In this document: positions 13,567 through 21,803 of the stretch, in pieces
How positions within the stretch are numbered: the first letter of the stretch is position 1
How the letters are laid out: the number at the start of each line of letters is the position of its first letter
Assembly: GCA_964022665.1 (NCBI GenBank)
Contig: CAXIDF010000019.1
Span: 1 to 64,000, forward strand
DNA from: Haliea sp964022665
Lineage (GTDB): Bacteria; Pseudomonadota; Gammaproteobacteria; Pseudomonadales; Halieaceae
DNA: 64,000 bases
Direction: 5' to 3'
Translations under genes and position numbers: made by a program
The notes under the pieces: generated by a model
The model's database searches: none
The model's input: only the letters and a program-made list of their open reading frames with translations
Told to the model about the DNA's origin: nothing

Positions 13567-13607
13567 TTACCGACGCGGGCCGTCGTTACTACGATCAGTG
13601 CCAGTAG

Positions 13608-14033
13608 GTGATCGGCCAGTTGGTGGAGGCGGAGCGGGAGATTGCCGGGCAGCAGGCTGCACCTTCCGGGATAGCGAAAGGGCACAAGCGGACGCTGGTT
13701 CTCGACAAACCTGGCACCTACCAGATTTCCTGGAAGACCACTTCCAGCGGCTGCGGCGGCTCGGATAGTGGAAGTTTCACCTCCGACCTTATCAAGATTG
13801 GTGAAGGCCGCTACGAAATGGACCTCGACCTGGGTAGTCCCAAGGTGTTCACACTGAACGAGAGCACGGGCAACCTGGTGCACGAAAGCATCTTCAGCCA
13901 GCGGGAAGACGGTGTAACCGTGTCCAGCTATATCGCGTTCGCGATCACACCCCAAGGTATTTTCCGCGGTCAGGAGGAAGCAACAAGGCGGCCCTGTAAC
14001 GAGTTCTTTGAGTTTTCCGGCAGGAGAATCTAG
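13608..14033 (+). CDS. Unknown protein, probably 5'-truncated
   Basis: A 141-residue frame starting at a GTG. Residues 25-135 look like a beta-rich domain with alternating hydrophobic residues (TLVLDKPGTYQISWKT, GRYEMDLDLGSPKVFTL, VSSYIAFAITPQGIFRG) and two cysteines. No family was recognised and there is no signal peptide. It starts just after the copied SDR fragment, so its original 5' end may have been lost in the same rearrangement. It lies 48 bases before the second tRNA-end copy. Confidence 0.45.
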   Translation: MIGQLVEAEREIAGQQAAPSGIAKGHKRTLVLDKPGTYQISWKTTSSGCGGSDSGSFTSDLIKIGEGRYEMDLDLGSPKVFTLNESTGNLVHESIFSQREDGVTVSSYIAFAITPQGIFRGQEEATRRPCNEFFEFSGRRI

Positions 14034-14080
14034 ATCGGCACTGGCACGGAAGTAGCGTGTAGGGGCACTGGCCGGAGCGC

Positions 14081-14096
14081 CCACCCGTAGCTACCA
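14081..14096 (+). repeat. Second copy of the tRNA 3' end (possible second attachment scar)
   Basis: CCACCCGTAGCTACCA is identical to 10607-10622, the 3' T-stem strand, acceptor strand and CCA of the tRNA(CAT) remnant. The bases before it (GGCCGGAGCG) keep the GGCCGG that precedes the T arm in the first copy, but the T arm itself is lost. It bounds a 3.5-kb segment at its right end. Confidence 0.6.
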
Positions 14097-14138
14097 GTTT
14101 TCGCGGTGCATCGCGCGAGCGGCTCTTCGGCTTCTCTC

Positions 14139-14954
14139 TTAGCGAGCCTCCAGCTTTTTAGCTAGCGCCGGAATATGCAGCACCGTCGCATTATGCGTCT
14201 CCGGTGATTCAGCCAGCCAGGTAATCACCTCGGCAACCGTTTTGGCCGGCGTTGCATCGGTAAAATCTGCTAGCGCCTCACTCAAGCCATTTGCCTTCAT
14301 TACTTCGGTAACAACAAACCCGGGCTCTACATTCATAAACCGCAGATTAGAACCTTTGTGCTCTACCCGTAAAACGCCAGCCATGCGTATCAACGCAGCC
14401 TTTGATGAAGAATAGGCAAATCCCCACCCCCCCTCGCCTGCGGGCGCGGGCGGGTCAACTTCTGCAGAACCCGAAACCATATTGATAATCGTGCCTGACT
14501 GCCGGCCCAGCATGCCGGGCAATACTGCCTGCACAGCAGCGAGTGGCGTAAATACGTTACCTTGATAAATATCCCCAAGCTGTTGCGCGGTAATATCCAT
14601 GATATGTTGCATATTTCCCATACCCTGGAAACAGGCATTGTTGAACAGCAGGTCGATGTGGCCGTAATGGCTTAGCGCCCGTTCAATAGCCGCCAACACG
14701 GTGTCAGGTTGCAGAATATCCGAGCGCATGCACAGGGCTTGACCGCCAGCAGCGCGCACTGCGTCTGCTGTAGACTCCAGGCTGCCGGGCAAGGCCTCGG
14801 TATTTGACTGGTAACTGCCATGCTCATGCTGCTCACCGTCACGTAAACTACGTGCCGTGATCGCCACATCGTATCCAGCGTGGGCCAGAGCAATGGCGGT
14901 TTCAGCCCCTATACCTCGGCTGGCGCCGGTAATAAAAGCAACTTTCCGTGTCAT
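14139..14954 (-). CDS. Short-chain dehydrogenase/reductase
   Basis: A 271-residue classical SDR: TGASRGIG cofactor motif near residue 10, NNA near 110, catalytic Ser in MVSGSA and YSSSK as the YxxxK motif. The start at 14954 follows GGAGGA six bases upstream; the frame is open six codons further. It has a 20-residue insertion after the second strand (EHEHGSYQSNTEALPGS style). It probably oxidises or reduces a hydroxyl/keto group with NAD(P); the substrate is unknown. It lies about 110 bases downstream of a second SDR on the same strand. Confidence 0.9.
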   Translation of the reverse strand: MTRKVAFITGASRGIGAETAIALAHAGYDVAITARSLRDGEQHEHGSYQSNTEALPGSLESTADAVRAAGGQALCMRSDILQPDTVLAAIERALSHYGHIDLLFNNACFQGMGNMQHIMDITAQQLGDIYQGNVFTPLAAVQAVLPGMLGRQSGTIINMVSGSAEVDPPAPAGEGGWGFAYSSSKAALIRMAGVLRVEHKGSNLRFMNVEPGFVVTEVMKANGLSEALADFTDATPAKTVAEVITWLAESPETHNATVLHIPALAKKLEAR

Positions 14955-15064
14955 GCAATTTCCTCCAGGCATTCGCTGCCCACTAATTGTTATATTTGCT
15001 AGCCCGCCAAGGGCAGGCCCTGTGTTCAGCCGATCTACAAATCAGGCAGGGCCTAGCTTAACGG

Positions 15065-16003
15065 CTATTCGGCTGCTGCAGGGGCGAGTAGCGCAGTGAG
15101 CCTCGCAGCCTCCTGCCCCTGCGCTCCGCCGCCCCGCTGGTGGGCAGCCAACTGCCGACGCAGTTGCCCGGGCAGATCGGCAGGCTGCCAGTCCGTCACC
15201 AGCTCCGTACCCGTGAAGTCACGCACCGGTTGGCCGAGCTCCAGTAGCAGTTCCAGGCTGTACACGATGCGACCGTGCAATGCGGGATCACGTGTTGTGC
15301 AGAGGACCGTCGCAGTTTCCACCATGGTCTCCAGCGGCTCGAAGAAATCCGCATCCAGGTAACCGGCGTCGCGTACCTGGGCCAGCTCCGGCGTAAGCAC
15401 CGCGGCCTGCGGCGTCAGTGCGTTTACCGTTATCCCCGTACCCTCGACTTCGGCAGCAAGTCCAACCGTCATACGGTTAAGGGCGGCCTTGCTCGCACCA
15501 TAGGCGCTACCCGCCTGCGCTGGCGCTGTCTTGCCGAACGGCGGGCCAGCGGGCAACTCCGCCACCGATGTCGTCAGGTTGAGAATCCAGCCACAACCGC
15601 GTTCACGCATCCCCGGGAGCACCTGCTGGGAGAGTCGCCACGGCGCCCATACATTGACCTGCTGCAAAGCTTCCAGCTCGGCAAGCGTCCAGTCGGCAAA
15701 AGGCTTGTAATCGCCGGCCGCAGCATTGTTGACCAGAATATCGATGCCGCCGAAATGCGCTTCCACCTGCGCCACCAGTGATTCTCGCTGCAACGGGTCG
15801 GCGAGATCACAGACCAGCGGAAACACCTCACCGCCTGCGGCTTCTATATCCGCCTGGGTACGCTCCAGGCCGTCAGCGCTGCGTGCGGTAATTGCCACAC
15901 GGGCCCCTTCGGCCGCAAGGCGCATGGCAATTGTGGAACCACAGCCACCCTTACTCGCGCCAGTGACAAGCGCTACGCGGCCTGCACAAGATTTGGCGCT
16001 CAT
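15065..16003 (-). CDS. Short-chain dehydrogenase/reductase with long C-terminal extension
   Basis: A 312-residue SDR starting at ATG 16003 after GAGGTGG. The cofactor loop is TGASKGGCG, a variant of the usual TGxxxGxG. NNAA, a TTS serine and YGASK complete the active site. The last 60 residues exceed a typical SDR core and include ELVTDWQPADLP and a Gln/Ala/Gly-rich tail. Part of the region encoding this tail has a second copy at 13461-13566. Substrate unknown. Confidence 0.9.
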   Translation of the reverse strand: MSAKSCAGRVALVTGASKGGCGSTIAMRLAAEGARVAITARSADGLERTQADIEAAGGEVFPLVCDLADPLQRESLVAQVEAHFGGIDILVNNAAAGDYKPFADWTLAELEALQQVNVWAPWRLSQQVLPGMRERGCGWILNLTTSVAELPAGPPFGKTAPAQAGSAYGASKAALNRMTVGLAAEVEGTGITVNALTPQAAVLTPELAQVRDAGYLDADFFEPLETMVETATVLCTTRDPALHGRIVYSLELLLELGQPVRDFTGTELVTDWQPADLPGQLRRQLAAHQRGGGAQGQEAARLTALLAPAAAE

Positions 16004-16364
16004 GCCACCACCTCATTTGCGGGGGACGGTGAAAAACAATTCGTGACCATGGTATCCACTCCTTCGAAGCTTTATTGTGTTCTGAGTGTTGCATGAGGGC
16101 CCGGTAGTTGCCACGCGGAAGCCAGATTGTGCGGCCGCGGTTCAAAAATTCGATTCAGGCGCGCATCAGCCTCAAACAACAAACGCTGTGGGCAGTGTGC
16201 GATCAGGCTTGAGGTCGTTGGGCGCCCAAGCCCCGGCCAGCATAATAAGCATAGTGATAAAAAATCTTTGGCCTCTCGGCACTACTGCTCTAGGATCCCG
16301 CTATTTCAAATAGTCGCCTCGGTATTCCCGAAGCGCATCGACCAACAGACATGGTAATCACTCG
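16004..16364. other. Divergent intergenic region between an SDR and a FadL porin gene
   Basis: About 360 bases with no credible gene; the short frames here have no ribosome-binding site. An AT-rich tract (about 16241-16270) could hold a promoter for the porin gene, but no clear -35/-10 pair was found. No strong inverted repeat was seen. Confidence 0.4.
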
Positions 16365-17618
16365 ATGACTCCCAAGCACGTTTCTTCATCCGGCCTTCTG
16401 TTATTGGCCGCTATCGCCACCGGCAACGCCCACGCCACCAACGGCTACTTCACCCACGGCACCGGGGTGCGCACCCAGGCAGTTGCTGGCGTCAGTTTTG
16501 CCCTGCCCCAGGACGCCCTGGCGGCGGCCACGAATCCCGCCGGCACCGCACTGGTGGGAGATCGTCTGGACGCCGGGCTCACCTGGTTCCAACCCGACCG
16601 CAGCTCATCCATTTCCGGCAACCTGGCCGGGGCCAACGGCAACTATGACGGCAACGACGATGCCTGGTTTCTGCTACCGGATATCGGCTTCACCAGCGCG
16701 GTAAATGAACAGCTTAGCTGGGGTATCGCCGTATACGGCAATGGCGGCATGAATACAGGGTATGAAAGCAATCCCTACGCGGCGTTTGGCGCTACCGGGA
16801 CTGCCGGTGTCGATCTGGCGCAGGCATTCATTACACCCTCCGTCGCCTGGAAAACGGGTGCGCACAGCTTTGGCGCGGCCGCGACCTTTGCCTACCAGCG
16901 CTTTGAGGCGCGTGGTCTGGCACCCTTTGATGGCTTCAGTAGCCGTCCCGGTTCGGTGACGGACCGCGGGCACGACAGCAGCACTGGTTGGGGTATGAAA
17001 CTGGGTTGGATGGGGGACGTTCACGAGAACATCACTCTCGGTGCTGCCTGGTCGTCGGAAATCGATATGTCGAATTTTGATGACTACGCCGGGCTCTTCG
17101 CCGACAGCGGCGGTTTCGATATCCCCGAGTCCTATGGCGCAGGCATCGCCTGGGAGGCAGCAGAAGCCCTGACCATTGCGGCTGACTGGCAGCGCATCCT
17201 CTACAGCGACATCACCTCCGTGGGTAACCCGCTGGCACCTTTGCTGACGGGCGTGCCCCTGGGTGTTGCAAATGGCCCAGGGTTCGGCTGGGAAGACAGC
17301 GACGTGTACAAGCTGGGTGCGGTTTACCGTGTTACCGGCGCGCTGACACTCCGCGCCGGCGTGAGCCACATGGATCAACCCATCCCGGGCTCGGAGACCT
17401 TCTTCAATATACTGGCGCCTGGTGTGATCGAAACCCATGTGAGCCTGGGCGCAAGCTGGGCCCTGTCCGACAGGAACGAATGGAACGTTGCCTATACCCA
17501 CGGGCTTGAAAAAACCGTGCGCGGCACCAACTCCATACCCATGCCGTTTGGCAGCGGTGAGGCCGACCTCACCATGCACCAGAACATACTTGCAATTGGG
17601 TATACGAGACACTTCTGA
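16365..17618 (+). CDS. FadL/OmpP1-family outer membrane transporter
   Basis: A 417-residue outer-membrane beta-barrel. A signal peptide (LLLLAAIATGNAHA) is followed by the family start NGYFTHGTGVR, and NPAGTAL is the conserved NPA motif of the hatch. The chain ends in HF, a typical barrel terminus. FadL proteins move long-chain fatty acids and other hydrophobic compounds such as alkanes or aromatics across the outer membrane by lateral diffusion. Its TGA overlaps the ATG of the next gene by one base, so it is co-translated with two YeeE/YedE-type genes. Confidence 0.9.
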   Translation: MTPKHVSSSGLLLLAAIATGNAHATNGYFTHGTGVRTQAVAGVSFALPQDALAAATNPAGTALVGDRLDAGLTWFQPDRSSSISGNLAGANGNYDGNDDAWFLLPDIGFTSAVNEQLSWGIAVYGNGGMNTGYESNPYAAFGATGTAGVDLAQAFITPSVAWKTGAHSFGAAATFAYQRFEARGLAPFDGFSSRPGSVTDRGHDSSTGWGMKLGWMGDVHENITLGAAWSSEIDMSNFDDYAGLFADSGGFDIPESYGAGIAWEAAEALTIAADWQRILYSDITSVGNPLAPLLTGVPLGVANGPGFGWEDSDVYKLGAVYRVTGALTLRAGVSHMDQPIPGSETFFNILAPGVIETHVSLGASWALSDRNEWNVAYTHGLEKTVRGTNSIPMPFGSGEADLTMHQNILAIGYTRHF

Positions 17619-18079
17619 TGGATATTGCCTGGTCCCTGTTTACACCCTGGCACTCGCTGGCCGGCGGGGCGCTGATTGGCCTCGCCGCGAGCCTGCTGTT
17701 GCTTGGCAACGGGAAGATTGCCGGCATTAGCGGCATACTCGGCAACCTGTTAACACGTGAGGGGCGAGCCCCGTGGCGGCTCGCCTTCCTTACGGGCATG
17801 GTGCTGTCTCCACTGCTGCTTTGGCCAGTGATGGTAGAGATTGCTCCCGCGACCATTCAGACCCCCGACATCGACGCGCAGACCGTTGCGCGACTGTTGG
17901 TGGGGGGCTTTCTGGTCGGCCTCGGCACTCGCCTTGCCAACGGCTGCACCAGCGGGCATGGCGTGTGTGGCCTGGCCCGTTTTTCCCTGCGCTCGCTGGT
18001 CGCGGTCATCACCTTCATGGGCGCGGGCTTTGTGACGGTAGCGCTGTGGCGGCTGATCAACGGAGGCGTTGCGCTATGA
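17618..18079 (+). CDS. YeeE/YedE-family inner-membrane transporter, first half
   Basis: A 153-residue membrane protein with about four helices. It carries the family motif NGCTSGHGVCG, containing the cysteines found in thiosulfate/sulfur-uptake proteins of the YeeE/TsuA group. It has half the size of fused YeeE and is followed by a second half-size paralogue, overlapping by four bases (ATGA). The two probably act as a pair. Cargo is inferred to be a sulfur species. Confidence 0.88.
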   Translation: MDIAWSLFTPWHSLAGGALIGLAASLLLLGNGKIAGISGILGNLLTREGRAPWRLAFLTGMVLSPLLLWPVMVEIAPATIQTPDIDAQTVARLLVGGFLVGLGTRLANGCTSGHGVCGLARFSLRSLVAVITFMGAGFVTVALWRLINGGVAL

Positions 18080-18498
18080 AAAGTGCCATCACTGCAATGC
18101 TCGCGGGCCTGCTGTTCGGCAGCGGCCTGATTGTGTCGGGCATGGTAAACCCCGCCAAAGTGCTCGGCTTCCTCGACCTCACCGGGCAGTGGGACCCTTC
18201 CCTCGCGCTAGTGATGGCCAGCGCAATCGTGCTGTCCTGGGTGGGCGTGAGACTGGCAGCTCGACGCAGCGACCCCGCCTGCCCTGTCGACCCGCCCGTC
18301 AAGCCTATCGACAAACCACTGGTACTGGGCAGCATCATGTTCGGTATCGGCTGGGGCCTGAGTGGTTTTTGCCCCGGCCCGGCGGTTGTTGCGGCCAGCG
18401 ACTGGTATTGGCCGGCACTGGCTGTCATGGCTGGCCTGCTACCTGGCCTCGCGGTCGCAGGCGCATTTCAGGCTCGAGAAAGGAATAGCGCTGGCTAG
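18076..18498 (+). CDS. YeeE/YedE-family (DUF6691-like) transporter, second half
   Basis: A 140-residue membrane protein starting at the ATG overlapping the previous stop. Helices are at about residues 5-30, 45-65, 85-105 and 110-135. GLSGFCPGPA is the Cys-Pro-Gly motif of the second YedE half, and MVNPAKVLGFLD is also typical. It is predicted to complete the channel with the upstream gene. No terminator with a clear T-run follows; the next gene is convergent 35 bases away. Confidence 0.87.
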   Translation: MKSAITAMLAGLLFGSGLIVSGMVNPAKVLGFLDLTGQWDPSLALVMASAIVLSWVGVRLAARRSDPACPVDPPVKPIDKPLVLGSIMFGIGWGLSGFCPGPAVVAASDWYWPALAVMAGLLPGLAVAGAFQARERNSAG

Positions 18499-18533
18499 TG
18501 TATGGGGGCGCTGCCCTCCCCCGGGGGTGATTT

Positions 18534-19328
18534 TCACAGCACCCAGGGAATCAACACCTTGCGCTCTCGCGGGTAATTGTCGAATTTGTTGAGGTACCAG
18601 CGGTGCACCTGAAACGCACGCGGTATCAGGTTGGCAGCACTGACAAACAACACAAAAAGCGCGCCGGGGGACCAGGTCGCAATCGCAAAGCCCGCAAAGG
18701 ACACCAGTTCGGTAAAGTAACTGGGGTTGGTGACATAGCGGAAGAGCCCGCCTTGGGGAATACGGTAAATGCGTTCTCCACTCTCCACTTCAGCCTTGCT
18801 CCGCAGATTGCGGATGATCGCGTCGGAGTGCACATTCATGACAAAGCCAAACACGTAGATGGCCATACCCAGTAAGAACCGCGGATCGGTCAACCAATCC
18901 GGCGTGAGGTGCGTGGACAGGTGAGAGATGAATACCGCGTTGAGGTAACCGTGCAGGGTGGTGACCAGCCAGCCGGCGACCACCACCAGCAAACCAAAGG
19001 TACCTTTGCTGCCACTCGCAACGCGCATTAGCAAAGGGAAAATGAAGCCGCGATTGGTGTAGTGAATAAGCCACACACCGAGGAAAATCATCGGTACCCA
19101 TTCACTCGCGTTCTTGCCGTGCAGGTAAAACCAGAGAAAACTCAATGTGGCCGGGAGCTCCATAAGAAACCATCCCAGCCGAGGTGAGAGGGAGAGCCCC
19201 GCACCCTCCGAGCCGAAACGCCCGTAAGGGGCCTTTGACAGGAACGCACCTACCAGAATGAAAGCGGCGTAGACAAAACTGCCGACCAGGATCGTGTTAT
19301 ACACTTCAGCGGACATTAGCCAGTCCAT
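18534..19328 (-). CDS. 3-oxo-5-alpha-steroid 4-dehydrogenase (5-alpha-reductase) family membrane protein
   Basis: A 264-residue polytopic protein closely following the SRD5A pattern: HYTNRGFIFPLL, NVHSDAIIRNLR, YRIPQGGLFRYVTNPSYFTELV, ANLIPRAFQVHRWYL and the C-terminal FDNYPRERKVLIP. The last two segments are NADPH-binding and conserved from bacteria to mammals. In eukaryotes the enzyme reduces the delta-4 double bond of 3-oxosteroids. In this bacterium the substrate could be a steroid or another enone lipid. Confidence 0.88.
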   Translation of the reverse strand: MDWLMSAEVYNTILVGSFVYAAFILVGAFLSKAPYGRFGSEGAGLSLSPRLGWFLMELPATLSFLWFYLHGKNASEWVPMIFLGVWLIHYTNRGFIFPLLMRVASGSKGTFGLLVVVAGWLVTTLHGYLNAVFISHLSTHLTPDWLTDPRFLLGMAIYVFGFVMNVHSDAIIRNLRSKAEVESGERIYRIPQGGLFRYVTNPSYFTELVSFAGFAIATWSPGALFVLFVSAANLIPRAFQVHRWYLNKFDNYPRERKVLIPWVL

Positions 19329-19587
19329 GACTTCTCCTTCGCAGCTGCCCCGGCAGACGCGTTCAGTTCTCGTGAGGCTCAGGTACGGCGAGCCGTGGAA
19401 CCCTGGATCACATCCGGCCCGATGGGCGCACTGCGGAGCTGCTCTGGGTACGACTTTCTATACAGCCAGAGACAGTCCCCCATTCAGCGCAGCACCCCCC
19501 CATGCGGAAGATTTGCCACAATCCTCGCGCACCAGAAGCCACCTATGCACTACACTAGCACCAAAGATCTTGTCTCCGGGTAGTGAC

Positions 19588-20226
19588 ATGCAGTACGCGA
19601 TTGGCCAGGTCGTCTGGCTCAAGGTGGTAGAAGTAAACGCATTGGGGGCCTTCGCAGATTGGGGGCAGGCAAAGGATCTCTTTATCCCTTTTGCCGAGCA
19701 ACAGCACCCGTTGCAGCAGGGCAGCCATACCCTGGTGAGAATTTATGAGGACAATCAGGGCAGAGTCGCGGGCTCAACAAGGATTGATCACTGGATAAAA
19801 GACACTGCTGCGGGCCTATCGCGAGGGCAGAAAGTCAGCCTGATCATCGCTGACCGCACTGAACTTGGCTTCAAGGCTGTTATCAATGACCAATACTGGG
19901 GCTTGCTATACAGCAATGACCTCTACCGCCGAATTCGCAAGGGCGAGGTTGTGGAGGGCTACATCCACAATATACGCGATGACGGCAAGATTGATCTGTC
20001 GCTTAACCAGCCGGGCTTCAGCAAAGACAAAATGGATACGGCGTCCGGTAAAATTCTCGCGGCGCTCGAGAAAAATGAGGGCTTCTTGCCGCTGACGGAC
20101 AAATCCTCACCGTCAGATATCCATGCCGCTTTCGGCTTCAGCAAGAAGGTATTCAAGCAGGCGCTTGGCGCGCTATACAAACAGCGCGTGATTGTACTGG
20201 AAAAGGAAGGGATCCGGCTAACCTGA
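19588..20226 (+). CDS. CvfB/YitL-like S1 RNA-binding protein
   Basis: A 212-residue protein with tandem S1-like beta-barrels (residues 1-60 and 70-140, the second with VVEGYIHNIRDDGKIDLSLNQPG) and a C-terminal winged-helix segment (AFGFSKKVFKQALGALYKQRVIVLEKEGIRL). This is the CvfB layout, but about 60 residues shorter than the usual 280. The open frame reaches back to 19294, yet only the ATG at 19588 gives a sensible N-terminus (MQYAIGQVVWLKVVEVN). CvfB affects virulence gene expression in staphylococci; the role here is unknown. Confidence 0.8.
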   Translation: MQYAIGQVVWLKVVEVNALGAFADWGQAKDLFIPFAEQQHPLQQGSHTLVRIYEDNQGRVAGSTRIDHWIKDTAAGLSRGQKVSLIIADRTELGFKAVINDQYWGLLYSNDLYRRIRKGEVVEGYIHNIRDDGKIDLSLNQPGFSKDKMDTASGKILAALEKNEGFLPLTDKSSPSDIHAAFGFSKKVFKQALGALYKQRVIVLEKEGIRLT

Positions 20227-20465
20227 GTTCTGCTATTCTTTCCCGGCAGGCTTTGTTATCATCCGCAGTCTCCTGGCGCGCATCGGTCTGCGCCAAAGCG
20301 AAACGCCACATCTTCTCCACGCTCTGTGTCACCCGGTGCTCGACAAGCACCCAAAGCACCACCCAAACGCATCCCGTTCTGGACCGAACCATCAACCAAG
20401 TAGATTGGCTACTTCGCATGTTGGTCAGACGAATCCGTAAGCCAAAAAATCAGGATTAACATCAC

Positions 20466-21758
20466 GTGTTCTTTAAAGATCTCGGCCTTTCCGCCGAACT
20501 GCTACGTGCAGTAGAAAAACAGGGCTACAACGAGGCCACTCCCATACAACAACAAGCGATACCGCTGGTGCTGCAGGGCAAAGACCTGCTGGCCGGGGCG
20601 CAAACAGGCACCGGCAAAACGGCTGGCTTCACCCTGCCCGTGTTACAACAGCTGCAGGACAAATACTCCAGTGGCCAGAAGAGCTTCCCAAAGGTGCTGG
20701 TGCTAACGCCGACCCGTGAACTGGCCGCCCAGGTACATGAAAGCGTTCGGGACTACGGCGCGTACCTGCCCTTCCGGTCAGCCGTGATTTTTGGCGGCGT
20801 CAGCATCAATCCGCAAAAGCAGAAGCTCATCAAGGGTGTCGACATCGTTGTGGCCACCCCGGGTCGTCTGCTCGATCACGTGCAGCAGCGCAGTGTTGAC
20901 TTGTCCCGCGTGGAAATTCTGGTTCTGGACGAAGCTGACCGGATGCTGGATATGGGCTTTATCCACGACATCCGCAGAGTGATGAAAGTCATCCCCAAAC
21001 AGCGCCAGACTCTGCTTTTCTCCGCCACCTTTTCCAATGAAATTAAGAAACTTGCTGCGGAGTTTCTGCAGCATCCGGCAGAAATACAGGTAACACCGGA
21101 GAACACCGCGACTGAGCTGGTCAGCCAGACCGTGTATCCGGTGGACAAAAAACGTAAGCGTGAGCTGCTGTCGGAGAAAATCGGCGAAGAAAACTGGCAG
21201 CAGGTGTTGATATTCACCCGCACCAAGCACAGCGCGAACAAGCTGGCGGAGCAACTGGGAAAAGACGGCATTACTGCAGCCGCCATCCACGGCAACAAGT
21301 CCCAGGGCGCCCGCACCCGAGCGCTGTCTGACTTCAAGGCGGGTAGCGTGAGAGCACTCGTGGCCACCGACATTGCAGCACGCGGTATCGATATCGATAA
21401 ACTGCCCCACGTGGTGAACTTCGAGTTGCCGAACGTGCCGGAAGATTACATTCACCGTATCGGTCGCACGGCGCGCGCAGGGCAACAGGGAAGTGCAATT
21501 TCGCTTGTATGCGTGGATGAGCTGAAGCTGCTGAAAGACATTGAGAGACTACTGGGCACAGCCATTCGGAAGGTGCACGCGCCCGGCTATGACGTTGATA
21601 CAAGCATCAAGGCAGAACCTATTCAAAATGGCAGCAACCGAGGCGCAGGTCGCAGCAGGCCGGGCGGCGGCGGAAGAGAGCAGGGCCGTGGCCGCCAAGG
21701 GGCGTCTGGCAACGCTGCGCGAGGCCGTTCTGCCAGCGGCAACCGGCGCGCCGGCTGA
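20466..21758 (+). CDS. RhlE-type DEAD-box RNA helicase
   Basis: A 430-residue ATP-dependent RNA helicase with a GTG start (FFKDLGLSAELLRAV). Motifs: Q motif ATPIQQQAIP, Walker A AQTGTGKT, motif Ia PTRELAAQ, DEAD in VLDEADRMLD, SAT in LLFSATF, and motif VI HRIGRTARAG. The C-terminal 45 residues are a disordered Arg/Gly-rich RNA-binding tail (GRSRPGGGGREQGRGRQG). It unwinds short RNA duplexes in ribosome assembly or RNA decay. The 240-base leader before it holds no gene and could carry cold-responsive regulation, which is unproven. Confidence 0.92.
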   Translation: MFFKDLGLSAELLRAVEKQGYNEATPIQQQAIPLVLQGKDLLAGAQTGTGKTAGFTLPVLQQLQDKYSSGQKSFPKVLVLTPTRELAAQVHESVRDYGAYLPFRSAVIFGGVSINPQKQKLIKGVDIVVATPGRLLDHVQQRSVDLSRVEILVLDEADRMLDMGFIHDIRRVMKVIPKQRQTLLFSATFSNEIKKLAAEFLQHPAEIQVTPENTATELVSQTVYPVDKKRKRELLSEKIGEENWQQVLIFTRTKHSANKLAEQLGKDGITAAAIHGNKSQGARTRALSDFKAGSVRALVATDIAARGIDIDKLPHVVNFELPNVPEDYIHRIGRTARAGQQGSAISLVCVDELKLLKDIERLLGTAIRKVHAPGYDVDTSIKAEPIQNGSNRGAGRSRPGGGGREQGRGRQGASGNAARGRSASGNRRAG

Positions 21759-21771
21759 TTTCGTACGGCGG

Positions 21772-21791
21772 GGCGCACACCTAAGTGCGCC
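21772..21791. terminator. Hairpin between convergent genes
   Basis: GGCGCAC (21772-21778) pairs perfectly with GTGCGCC (21785-21791) across a six-base loop. It lies between the stops of the RNA helicase and the convergent GNAT-nitrilase gene. The following bases are only moderately T-rich, so it is a possible rather than strong intrinsic terminator. Confidence 0.4.
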
Positions 21792-21803
21792 TCTGCCTTT
21801 CGA

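Noticed and set aside
16674..17612. 312-residue minus-strand open frame
   Set aside because: Antisense to the FadL gene, which has signal peptide, NPA motif and barrel end.
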